The notes under the pieces are model-generated. The model ran no database searches and was not told the origin of the DNA. It saw only the letters and a program-made list of their open reading frames with translations. From CAYSLZ01 sp964547295 (GTDB lineage Bacteria; Patescibacteriota; Microgenomatia; UBA12405; JAHJSD01): a stretch of 11,994 bases of DNA. How positions within the stretch are numbered: position 1 is the first letter of the stretch; every line of letters begins with the position of its first letter. Positions 1 to 6,230 of this stretch are shown here, piece by piece. The stretch is from assembly GCA_964547295.1 (NCBI GenBank), contig CAZJMH010000021.1, positions 1-11,994 on the forward strand. The letters are read 5' to 3'. The translations under genes and the position numbers were made by a program.

Positions 1-769
1 CTGGTTCCGGATCTGGAATTGAACATACATATACCGGAACTCCAGGATAAGCAAAAGTGCAAACATGATAACCTGAACAATGCTCATCGTTTTTACAGCC
101 AGTTTCTCCACAATCTAAAATTTGGGGAGTCGGAGTGGGAGTATTCGTTGGTGTTGGCGTATCTTGAGGTGCACATTGACTCCAATCACCGCTCCAACAA
201 GCAATGTTTGCATCTCCACAGCCCCCAGTTACATTTAAATCCTCTTGATAAAAAGTGCATATTTCCGGTGACCAACTGCCAACTTGATGCCAATTGCCGT
301 CGCAATTGACTTCAAATGAGTCTGTTGAACAAGGCACACCGGTTTTAGCATTATTACACTCGGAAAGTGTCTTATATTCTGTAGAATGACTGCAGCCAGC
401 CCATGTTCCACTTACTGTTCCTGATCCAGTACACTTAACTTTAAAAACATGGTTAGATATATCACACTCAGTAGATACCCCGGGCTGTGGCGTAGATATA
501 TCATTACACTCATCTTCAGGTAAACAATTACCGCTTGAGTAACATTTAACTAACCCTGGCTCACACCAATCAATTCCACAACAAGCAGGGTTATCGTCAC
601 AGGCATACTCATCGCACCAGCCTTCATTATACCCACCGCAGGGACAAGCGGCACCGTCATAAGCTTCCCTTCTTAACTCCTGTTGCTGCCTAACCAAAAT
701 AAGCCCACCGATTAGCGAAGAAACTAATACCACACCGCCTAATAAAATAAAAATTAACCTTTTTGTCAT
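1..769 (-). CDS. Cysteine-rich anchored surface protein, 3' end beyond window (partial)
   Basis: An uninterrupted frame of 256 codons runs from ATG at 769 off the window edge, so the C-terminus is missing. Residues 5-26 form a membrane segment followed by VRQQQELRREA, so this is probably an N-terminally anchored exported protein. The outside part has 25 cysteines in 256 residues, including CPC and ACCG clusters, and a TPTPTNTPTPTP linker at about 204-215 that separates two Cys-rich parts. This suggests a disulfide-stabilised extracellular protein; I do not recognise the domain. Its ATG overlaps the stop of the upstream gene (ATGA, 766-769), and a strong GGAGGT lies 6 bases before the ATG, which fixes the start and implies translational coupling. 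The N-terminus is clearly related to that of the upstream gene, so the two are probably diverged paralogs or share an export cassette. Function is unknown. Confidence 0.85.
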   Translation of the reverse strand, partial: MTKRLIFILLGGVVLVSSLIGGLILVRQQQELRREAYDGAACPCGGYNEGWCDEYACDDNPACCGIDWCEPGLVKCYSSGNCLPEDECNDISTPQPGVSTECDISNHVFKVKCTGSGTVSGTWAGCSHSTEYKTLSECNNAKTGVPCSTDSFEVNCDGNWHQVGSWSPEICTFYQEDLNVTGGCGDANIACWSGDWSQCAPQDTPTPTNTPTPTPQILDCGETGCKNDEHCSGYHVCTFAYPGVPVYVCSIPDPEP

Positions 770-1293
770 CGGCATACCTCCCCAATACAAACCTGGGCAT
801 CAATATCATGACAAGAAGTTTCAGCAACTTGACTAAAATCATGACACCACCGATAGTAATAATATCGAGCATTACTTTCTGGTATTTCTTCTTGACGATT
901 AAAGTCGCCTAATGCCCAGCCGTCCTGGCCAATAACCTGAAATCGGGCCTTATTAATACCCTGCTCACAGTCAGACCAACCTTCAACCTCAAAACAAATT
1001 TCCTGAGGGTCTAAATTTTGTAATTGACTATCATCAATTTTATTGCCATCGTCATCAACAGCATAAACATCAGTGCAGGTAAAATTACAATCTAACTCAA
1101 ATGATGGACTAGAAGACTCATCGCCTGTTAAGTCTTCTGATTGATCAATAGTTGGTGTCGGAATGGTTGTTTCTTCTTCTGCCGCTCTTCTACGTGTTTC
1201 TTGATTTTCCTTGATTAAAATTAATGCTCCAATTAAAGACGAAAGCATTAAAGCGCCTAAAATAATTACCAAAAATATTTTTTTTAGTTTCAT
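766..1293 (-). CDS. Small membrane-anchored surface protein with Cys-containing ectodomain
   Basis: This 175-residue protein has an N-terminal membrane segment (about 6-27), the motif IKENQETRRRA just after it, a short TIPTPT linker, and an ectodomain (about 66-175) with eight cysteines. The ectodomain has an acidic stretch (YAVDDDGNKIDD) and ends in CIGEVCR, giving a compact, probably disulfide-bonded fold; the family is not recognised. The pattern of one anchor, short linker and small Cys domain is common in Patescibacteria surface proteins. The stop overlaps the next gene by 4 bp (ATGA), so the two are translated as a pair. A promoter-like TTGACA-N18-TATCCT precedes the start, so the pair may form its own transcription unit after the FN3 gene. 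The ATG at 1293 is the natural start because the membrane segment begins right after it. Confidence 0.85.
   Translation of the reverse strand: MKLKKIFLVIILGALMLSSLIGALILIKENQETRRRAAEEETTIPTPTIDQSEDLTGDESSSPSFELDCNFTCTDVYAVDDDGNKIDDSQLQNLDPQEICFEVEGWSDCEQGINKARFQVIGQDGWALGDFNRQEEIPESNARYYYYRWCHDFSQVAETSCHDIDAQVCIGEVCR
776..781 (-). promoter_or_regulatory. Strong Shine-Dalgarno site of the Cys-rich protein
   Basis: On the minus strand GGAGGT (inside GGGGAGGT) lies 6 bases upstream of ATG 769. It sits inside the last codons of the preceding gene. It is the clearest ribosome-binding site in the window and shows that this organism uses a standard anti-Shine-Dalgarno, in contrast to the promoter-proximal genes that lack one. 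Confidence 0.8.
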
Positions 1294-1308
1294 AAGGTCT
1301 CTTTTTTT

Positions 1309-1338
1309 AGGATAAACTATTTATTTGCCAATTGTCAA
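1309..1338 (-). promoter_or_regulatory. Promoter of the two small anchored proteins
   Basis: On the minus strand TTGACA (1338-1333) is followed by an 18-bp spacer and TATCCT (1314-1309), 15 bp before ATG 1293. The perfect -35 box is embedded in the 13-bp palindrome CAATTGTCAATTG (1329-1341), which could be an operator. The -10 box matches the consensus at only 4 of 6 positions, so confidence is moderate. Confidence 0.5.
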
Positions 1339-1342
1339 TTGC

Positions 1343-2677
1343 CTAAAGTCCAATTAATCCAAGAAAAATAACCAAACCGCTGCCAAGTAAAATAAATGTT
1401 GGGCCCCAAAAACCAGCATCTGGCACTCCAGATTCAGTAGATGGTTGAGTTTTTCTTGGCGGGGAAGTTGGCATTGGTGTATTAGTTGGCTTAGGTGTAT
1501 CAGTAGGTTTAGGTGTATTAGTCGGTGTAGCCGTTGATCCTGAAGGGGTGGCACTAAAACCAGGACCTGATTGCTCATCACTGGCAGCTAAAACAAATGT
1601 CCGCATAATTGTTTCTTCTTCTCCGGTTTCCGGGTTAGTAAAATTTACTGTTAAAGTATGACTTCCAGGAGATAAATCTTGAGGCGGAGCCCATTGCCAT
1701 TCTCCATCAGGCCCGATTTCAATTTCTGCCTCGTGTTTTATTGACGACTCAACCAATATTTCAACCCTTCCTCCATAAGGGCCTTCACCAAAAATTTCCG
1801 GCCTAGATATATTTATCACGTCACCCTCTTTAGGATTAATTATTTTAAAATCTTTTTCTTCAATCACATCAACATCTTCACTATTAAATTTAGGAGCGTC
1901 AATTGGAGCTGGAGTATTTTGTTCAGACAATAATTCTTGGCTCTGTTGCGTAAAATCATGATCTTGGCCCAACTTAATTACTGGAACCGGGTTATCGTTA
2001 TCAGTAAAAACAGTGGCGGTGGCATTTCCCATCTGCCCACCAAGAACATTAATCTGCTCAATTATTTTTCCTTCTTGATAATTAGCTCTTTGCTGTAAAT
2101 CATTACTGTAGGCTTGAGACATAGAAATAACCCAATTACCTTGACTAGTCACCAATGCCGATAGGGGGCTGGCGTTAGGAATATTTACCCTAACTACCGC
2201 ACCTTTGGCCGGCTCGTCAGCCTGAGTAACCACTCTGCCAGAAGCCAAATTTGCTTTTGGAGGCAATCCAGGTGTTAATGGCGCAGTTTTAACTGAATAA
2301 GGATTTTGGCCCTGATGATAATAACGATTATTATCTGAAATAATTATAAACTCATAATCGTTATTTGGCTCTAAACCCTCAATAACTACATAATGAGTTT
2401 CATATTCCCCTATCTCTCCAGGCTGATCACGATAATCAGAAATCGTTTTTTCTCCAACTGAATCTAATAATCTTATCATTCCAGTAGTTTCTTTATTTGT
2501 TATCCATGAAACAACAAATGAAGTTTCAGTAATATTAGTTATACTAACTTCTTGAGGAGCAATATTTTTACCGGCAAGAAAAATAAGAGCTGTTGGATTA
2601 CGAATTACACTTAAAACAGCAATTAAGCCAAAAATAGATAAAATACCAACAATTGTTGGTATTTTTTTTTTATTCAT
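1343..2677 (-). CDS. Multidomain surface protein: TM, FN3, carboxypeptidase-regulatory-like, Ig-like, PT linker, C-terminal TM
   Basis: The 444-residue protein has an N-terminal membrane segment (about 7-24), then an FN3-like domain (about 41-131, with TETSFVVSWITN and LEPNNDYEFII). A carboxypeptidase-regulatory-like beta domain follows (about 144-235, SGRVVTQADEPAKGAVVRV), then an Ig-like domain (about 278-362, DGEWQWAPPQDLSPGSHTLTV). A Thr/Pro-rich linker spans about 378-413. The C-terminus is VPDAG (418-422) followed directly by a hydrophobic segment (425-443) with no basic tail. The domain order fits an exposed adhesion or scaffold protein. It overlaps the upstream small gene by 8 bp and ends the pilN-pilO cluster, so a role in pilus or envelope-surface architecture is likely but inferred. 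GGGGG lies 6 bases before the ATG as a possible weak ribosome-binding site. Confidence 0.88.
   Translation of the reverse strand: MNKKKIPTIVGILSIFGLIAVLSVIRNPTALIFLAGKNIAPQEVSITNITETSFVVSWITNKETTGMIRLLDSVGEKTISDYRDQPGEIGEYETHYVVIEGLEPNNDYEFIIISDNNRYYHQGQNPYSVKTAPLTPGLPPKANLASGRVVTQADEPAKGAVVRVNIPNASPLSALVTSQGNWVISMSQAYSNDLQQRANYQEGKIIEQINVLGGQMGNATATVFTDNDNPVPVIKLGQDHDFTQQSQELLSEQNTPAPIDAPKFNSEDVDVIEEKDFKIINPKEGDVINISRPEIFGEGPYGGRVEILVESSIKHEAEIEIGPDGEWQWAPPQDLSPGSHTLTVNFTNPETGEEETIMRTFVLAASDEQSGPGFSATPSGSTATPTNTPKPTDTPKPTNTPMPTSPPRKTQPSTESGVPDAGFWGPTFILLGSGLVIFLGLIGL
1476..1529 (-). repeat. Three 18-bp tandem units encoding the Thr/Pro linker
   Basis: Three consecutive imperfect 18-bp units (1476-1493, 1494-1511, 1512-1529), each starting GGTGTAT on the plus strand, encode the TPTNTPKPTDTPKPTNTP linker of the surface protein. 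In-frame slippage here would change linker length without breaking the gene. Confidence 0.75.
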
Positions 2678-3023
2678 TGATTTCCCCCGACTCAGTTGCT
2701 TCTAAAGATTCCGTTTCTTCTATTTCGCCCTCTTCCCCAGTTAAAGGTTCAGGCGTTGGTTCAACCTTCATATATTCTGATACTTCTAATAAATCATATT
2801 CCTTTAAGCCACTTATTTTTTCTAAAACTTCAATGTTTAAATTAGGATTTATAGGAGTCAATAATTGTTCAACATCTTCCAACTGGTCTTTTTTAACTAA
2901 TTGATGATAACTTTGTAACGAAACCCAAACTACAGCTGTAAAAAGAGTGAAACCAGCCAGCCAAACCATTCGGCGGTCAAAATTTTCTTTTTTCTTTAGT
3001 TGTTTTTCCTTAGTCTTCTCCAT
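2670..3023 (-). CDS. Small acidic single-pass membrane protein in the pilN-pilO cluster
   Basis: This is a 117-residue protein if ATG 3023 is the start. I prefer this to the in-frame TTG at 3035 because GAAGG lies 5-6 bases before the ATG. It has a basic N-terminus (KTKEKQLKKKENFDRR), one membrane segment (about 19-36), a helical part containing NPNLNIEVLEKISGL (about 80 residues in), and a Glu/Thr/Pro-rich acidic tail. The position right after PilO would be that of PilP in classical pilus operons. No PilP lipobox or beta domain is visible, so it is not called PilP. It overlaps pilO by 14 bp and the FN3 gene by 8 bp, which suggests coupled translation. The topology predicts a short cytoplasmic basic end and an acidic exterior. 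Function is unknown; an accessory of the PilN/PilO inner-membrane complex is an inference from position. Confidence 0.78.
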   Translation of the reverse strand: MEKTKEKQLKKKENFDRRMVWLAGFTLFTAVVWVSLQSYHQLVKKDQLEDVEQLLTPINPNLNIEVLEKISGLKEYDLLEVSEYMKVEPTPEPLTGEEGEIEETESLEATESGEINE

Positions 3024-3651
3024 AATTACCTTCAAACCAATAATTAAAACGGGCCTTTAAATTAAATTTTAATTGTGTTAACGGCGCTTCATCATCCTCA
3101 CCTACTGTGATTTGATAATTGTCAATATTAATCCACCGCCTTACCAACCCGATTTGCTCGACCAGCCTTTTTAATTGGTCATATTCACCTTGAGTTGAAA
3201 AATTAAATTCTATACCTGACAAGTCTGTTTTAGGATTAGCCATTTCCATCTCTTCTAATCGCATTTGTGAAACGGGCAAATTATCATCCATTGAAATTCC
3301 GCCAACTTGAGTTATTCCTTGACTAATACCAAAATCAGAGGGCAAATAGCTTTCTAAAAGGTCTCTTCTTTCTTGAACCAAAGCATATTCTTCCTGGGCA
3401 GAAACAATATTATTTATTTTTTGCTGCATTCGAGAACTTATTTCCCTTTTCTCATTTATTTCACCAATTAAACCAGCAATAGTAATTACTGCCGGGCGAA
3501 TAGCAAAAAATATAAAGAAAGTTGTCGCTAAAATAGTTATTACTGCCTCTGTATATCGCCAATTAACACTATCACTGGCATACTCATTTAATTTTTTATC
3601 TATTTTTTGATGATAATTTTTTAATTCTTGTTGTAATTTTTCTTTTTTCAT
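3010..3651 (-). CDS. pilO: PilO-like type IV pilus inner-membrane assembly protein
   Basis: The 213-residue protein has a charged N-terminus, one membrane segment (about 35-60), a coiled-coil stretch (about 62-108) and a C-terminal alpha/beta domain. That domain contains FNFSTQGEYDQLKRLVEQIG and RRWINIDNYQITV, the typical shape of the PilO ferredoxin-like domain. In type IV pilus and type II secretion systems PilN and PilO form an inner-membrane heterodimer that links the cytoplasmic PilM and motor to the outer parts. Its start lies 4 bp after the stop of the PilN-like gene, and the order pilN-pilO is the canonical one. Sequence identity in this family is low, so the call rests on architecture plus synteny. 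There is no visible Shine-Dalgarno before the ATG, so translation probably depends on readthrough of ribosomes from pilN. Confidence 0.8.
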   Translation of the reverse strand: MKKEKLQQELKNYHQKIDKKLNEYASDSVNWRYTEAVITILATTFFIFFAIRPAVITIAGLIGEINEKREISSRMQQKINNIVSAQEEYALVQERRDLLESYLPSDFGISQGITQVGGISMDDNLPVSQMRLEEMEMANPKTDLSGIEFNFSTQGEYDQLKRLVEQIGLVRRWINIDNYQITVGEDDEAPLTQLKFNLKARFNYWFEGNYGED

Positions 3652-3655
3652 TAAC

Positions 3656-4210
3656 TTAATCAGGATAACTAAAATTAATTGAAAATTGTAATGTCATTCC
3701 ACTAACACCAAGCTCTTTTTCAACTGTGCCGATACTAATTGATTTAACTGTCTCTTGACTTAAAAGCCGGTCAATAAATTCAGCTAATCCTGCCTCCGAA
3801 AAAATCTGGACTTTAATCGAGGTATTAATCTCATCATCTTTCTTAGAAAAATTATAATTTGACATGATTACATCTGGAGGCATACTTTCGGCAATTACCA
3901 ATAAAGGTTCAAGAGGCTGATGGGATTTTTGAAAACTTTTATCAATTGCGGACAACCGCCTTTGAAAAGAAAGAAATTGGCGTTCAAAATCTTGAGCGCT
4001 AGCTAAAATAGCTTTTTGCTGCCTGATTTTCGAAGATAAATCTGAATTTGTTCTATCCAGCCAAAATCTAGACAAAAAGGCACCAATAACAATTAGTTGG
4101 GTAAAAACAATAATATATCTTCCATAAGACAGAACCCAATTAAGCAGCCTCTTAGCCAGACTACCGGCTATTTTTTTTTCGGGCAGTAAACTGATTTCTT
4201 TTTTTGCCAT
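3656..4210 (-). CDS. pilN: PilN-like type IV pilus inner-membrane assembly protein
   Basis: The 184-residue protein begins MAKKEISLLPEKK. The ISLLP segment (6-10) corresponds to the conserved INLLP motif of PilN, the cytoplasmic peptide known to dock into PilM. One membrane segment follows (about 31-49), then a coiled coil (about 53-85) and a C-terminal alpha/beta domain with FIDRLLSQETVKSISIGTVEK, as in the Fimbrial_assembly (PilN) family. The gene is the first of the pilus cluster and precedes pilO by 4 bp. It has its own consensus promoter in the 39-bp gap after murJ, with the -10 box only 6 bp before the ATG, so the mRNA may be leaderless. No pilM is present next to it here, unlike the classical pilMNOPQ order; it would have to be encoded elsewhere. 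Confidence 0.85.
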   Translation of the reverse strand: MAKKEISLLPEKKIAGSLAKRLLNWVLSYGRYIIVFTQLIVIGAFLSRFWLDRTNSDLSSKIRQQKAILASAQDFERQFLSFQRRLSAIDKSFQKSHQPLEPLLVIAESMPPDVIMSNYNFSKKDDEINTSIKVQIFSEAGLAEFIDRLLSQETVKSISIGTVEKELGVSGMTLQFSINFSYPD

Positions 4211-4216
4211 TAACTC

Positions 4217-4245
4217 AGTATATTAAACTCTGGAGACAGTGTCAA
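4217..4245 (-). promoter_or_regulatory. Consensus promoter of the pilN-pilO cluster
   Basis: On the minus strand a perfect TTGACA (4245-4240), a 17-bp spacer and TATACT (4222-4217) fill the 39-bp gap between murJ and pilN. The ATG (4210) starts 7 bp after the last base of the -10 box, where transcription should begin, and no Shine-Dalgarno is present, so a leaderless transcript is predicted. Confidence 0.75.
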
Positions 4246-4249
4246 AACC

Positions 4250-5902
4250 TTATTCTATCCTCGGCGGTAATTCTAAAATCGGCAATACATCTCTCGGCCA
4301 AACTAATATTGATTTTATCAGTTTAATAATTGCCCGGGCTTCTTTTAATTGAAAGGAAAGCCCTATTCCGATATAAACCAAAATTGCCCCTAAACTACAA
4401 CTCAGAGTTAAACCAATTAAACCAGTAATTCTAGTTGTATCAAAAACATTTCCGTCCAACCCTCGTAGCAAAAGCCAAGTTACTAATGCCGACCAAAAAC
4501 TAGAAAAAACCATTTTAAATAATGGTTCTAATATCTTAGATAATTTTTTCAACCTTATTCTTTTTAATAATAAAACGAATAAAAGTAGTGCTTGAAACAA
4601 ATTGCTCGTGCTGGCGGCCAGGGCTAAACTAATTACTCCTCCCTGAAAAAAAGTTTCGCCGCCAACAGCAATAATAATAAAAATTAATAAAGAAAAGGCT
4701 GAAACTATTAATGGTGTTTTTGTATCTTGTAGAGCATAGAATCCGCGTCCTAAAATATCATTAACTGTCCCTGAAATAACTAAAGGAATTAAAAAGGCAA
4801 TAACTTGTCCAGTGACTAGTGTCGCTTGCCAGGGAAAATCTTTAGCACCGTAAGCTAATCTAACTAAAGGAATTCTTAAAATAAGAAAAATTGATGCAGT
4901 TGGTAAAGCTAAAAAAACAGCCTGCAAAAAAGAATTAAAGAGGACCTCCCTAAAACGAGACATTTTATTTTTACTTGCTTCTCTGGAGAGAACTGGCAAA
5001 GAGGCCTGGCCAATAGTTACTCCAAAAACACGCGAAAAAAAGTAAGTTAACCTTTGGCCCAAATAAAAGAGAGACAAGTAACCAGTTGTTAAACCGCTGC
5101 CAATAATAAGAATAATGGTTGCTTGAAATTCGTTAATTGCTAAAGACATTGTTTTTGGCGGCATTAAAGAAAGTATTCTTTTAACACCTGGAAGTTGAAA
5201 ATTAACCAACGGAAAATACTTAAATCCAAGCTTGATTACTAAGGGAAGTTGAATTAAAAAGTGAAAAATTGAACCTAACAAAACACCTAAAACCGGAGCC
5301 CAAATACCTAAATATGAAGAAAAAGCTTGAATACCAAAAATTATTCCCAGGTTATAAACCATAGGGGCAAGAGATGGAACCAAAAATCTTTGATTAGTTT
5401 GTAAAATAGAAGTTAAAAAATTACTTAGCAAAAAAAACATCTGCGATAGAACAATAATTTTCATTAGCCGGCTCATTAACTCAATTTGATCTAATGAAAA
5501 TCCCGAGGCTACTAAAAAAGACAAGGGACGAGAAAATAGAATAATTACCCCCCCAATTATCAAAAAAGAGATAAAAAGTAAATTTAAAACAGAAGAGGCT
5601 GTTTGATAAGCCCTTTCTTTATTTTTATCTAATTCCTCACTAAAAATAGGAATAAATGCAGCAGATAATGCCCCTAAAACTAAAAGTTGAAAAATTATAT
5701 CTGGTATTCTAAAAGCAGCATTATAAGCATCTAATTGGTCAGGACAACAAGCAAAAAATTCAGCGTATAACAGCCGGTCCCGTAGAATGCCCAAAAAGGC
5801 AGAAGCACTAAAAGCTAAACCTAGAATAGCCGCTGCTGAAAAAATACTTGATTGTTTTTTAGAAAAAATATTTGATCCGTTTTTAAATATTGACTTTATC
5901 AT
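4250..5902 (-). CDS. murJ: Lipid II flippase MurJ (MviN family)
   Basis: The 550-residue protein, close to the usual family length, is a polytopic membrane protein of the MviN/MATE-like fold. It should translocate undecaprenyl-linked peptidoglycan precursor to the outer face of the membrane. The N-terminal family signature is visible: SAFLGILRDRLLYAEFF (about 34-50), then DAYNAAFRIPDIIFQLLVLG (58-77) and GALSAAFIPIF. A second MurJ-typical stretch, DTKTPLIVSAF, lies in the C-terminal half. About 12-14 hydrophobic segments follow one another. The ACCPDQLD insertion in the first loop is a little longer than usual. The gene diverges from rpsT and is followed after 39 bp by pilN, so murJ and the pilus cluster may be partly co-transcribed. 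The -10 box ends 7 bp before the ATG, with no usable Shine-Dalgarno. Confidence 0.95.
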   Translation of the reverse strand: MIKSIFKNGSNIFSKKQSSIFSAAAILGLAFSASAFLGILRDRLLYAEFFACCPDQLDAYNAAFRIPDIIFQLLVLGALSAAFIPIFSEELDKNKERAYQTASSVLNLLFISFLIIGGVIILFSRPLSFLVASGFSLDQIELMSRLMKIIVLSQMFFLLSNFLTSILQTNQRFLVPSLAPMVYNLGIIFGIQAFSSYLGIWAPVLGVLLGSIFHFLIQLPLVIKLGFKYFPLVNFQLPGVKRILSLMPPKTMSLAINEFQATIILIIGSGLTTGYLSLFYLGQRLTYFFSRVFGVTIGQASLPVLSREASKNKMSRFREVLFNSFLQAVFLALPTASIFLILRIPLVRLAYGAKDFPWQATLVTGQVIAFLIPLVISGTVNDILGRGFYALQDTKTPLIVSAFSLLIFIIIAVGGETFFQGGVISLALAASTSNLFQALLLFVLLLKRIRLKKLSKILEPLFKMVFSSFWSALVTWLLLRGLDGNVFDTTRITGLIGLTLSCSLGAILVYIGIGLSFQLKEARAIIKLIKSILVWPRDVLPILELPPRIE

Positions 5903-5909
5903 CTCTGCC

Positions 5910-5939
5910 AGTATAACAAATTTCTTGCTACTCCAGCAA
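5910..5939 (-). promoter_or_regulatory. murJ promoter, overlapping the rpsT promoter
   Basis: On the minus strand TTGCTG (5939-5934), an 18-bp spacer and TATACT (5915-5910) precede ATG 5902 by 7 bp. Transcription should start at or within a base or two of the ATG. The element occupies almost the same DNA as the plus-strand rpsT promoter, so both cannot be bound by polymerase at once. Confidence 0.65.
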
Positions 5940-5953
5940 CCAAATGATAAAAT
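5925..5953 (+). promoter_or_regulatory. rpsT-metG promoter
   Basis: TTGCTA (5925-5930), a 17-bp spacer and TAAAAT (5948-5953) lie just upstream of rpsT. Only 6 bp separate the -10 box from ATG 5960, and there is no purine-rich ribosome-binding site, so the rpsT message is predicted to be leaderless. Confidence 0.65.
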
Positions 5954-5959
5954 ACCGAT

Positions 5960-6229
5960 ATGCCTGTAACCAAATCAGCTGCAAAAGCTTTGAGAAATCA
6001 ACAAAGAAAGAAAAAGTTTAATTTGCGAGTTAAAAAAATTGCCAAAAAAGCAATAAAAAAATTTACAAACAAACCAACTAAACAAAATTTAGCTGATGCT
6101 TATTCGGCAATTGATAAAGCGGCAAAAAGAAGTGTTTTTCATAAAAACAAGGCTAGTCGCTTAAAAGCTAAGTTGGCCAAAAAAATTCCAGCAAAAAAGA
6201 CTTCATCTAAAAAAACGAAGAAAAAATAA
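5960..6229 (+). CDS. rpsT: 30S ribosomal protein S20
   Basis: This is an 89-residue, very basic protein. The N-terminus has the S20 signature SAAKALRNQQRKKKFN, and the middle holds the conserved AYSAIDKAAKRSVFHKNKASR segment. The three-helix S20 binds 16S rRNA at the bottom of the small subunit during assembly. The C-terminus is a Lys/Thr/Ser-rich tail (KKIPAKKTSSKKTKKK), common in S20 proteins. The gene starts at the predicted transcription start of its own promoter. It is followed after a single base by metG, so the two translation genes form an operon. Because no 5' UTR is predicted, the feedback on an upstream leader known for some S20 genes would have little RNA to act on here. Confidence 0.96.
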   Translation: MPVTKSAAKALRNQQRKKKFNLRVKKIAKKAIKKFTNKPTKQNLADAYSAIDKAAKRSVFHKNKASRLKAKLAKKIPAKKTSSKKTKKK

Positions 6230-6230
6230 A

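Noticed and set aside
19..309. Open frame on the plus strand, 96 codons
   Set aside because: It is antisense to the Cys-rich protein, whose minus-strand frame is continuous, has a strong Shine-Dalgarno and a meaningful anchor. The plus frame has no domain or start signal.
690..872. Open frame on the minus strand, 60 codons
   Set aside because: It crosses the junction of two well-supported genes in another frame and has no ribosome-binding site.
1354..1581. Open frame on the minus strand, 75 codons
   Set aside because: It is a shifted reading of the Thr/Pro repeat and C-terminal helix of the FN3 protein; the composition is an artefact of the repeat.
2653..2904. Open frame on the plus strand, 83 codons, Ser-rich
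   Set aside because: It is antisense to the acidic tail of the small membrane protein; the Ser richness comes from reverse-reading Glu and Thr codons.
5787..5969. Open frame on the plus strand across the murJ start, 60 codons
   Set aside because: It overlaps the murJ N-terminus and the promoter region and ends inside rpsT. No initiation signal is seen.
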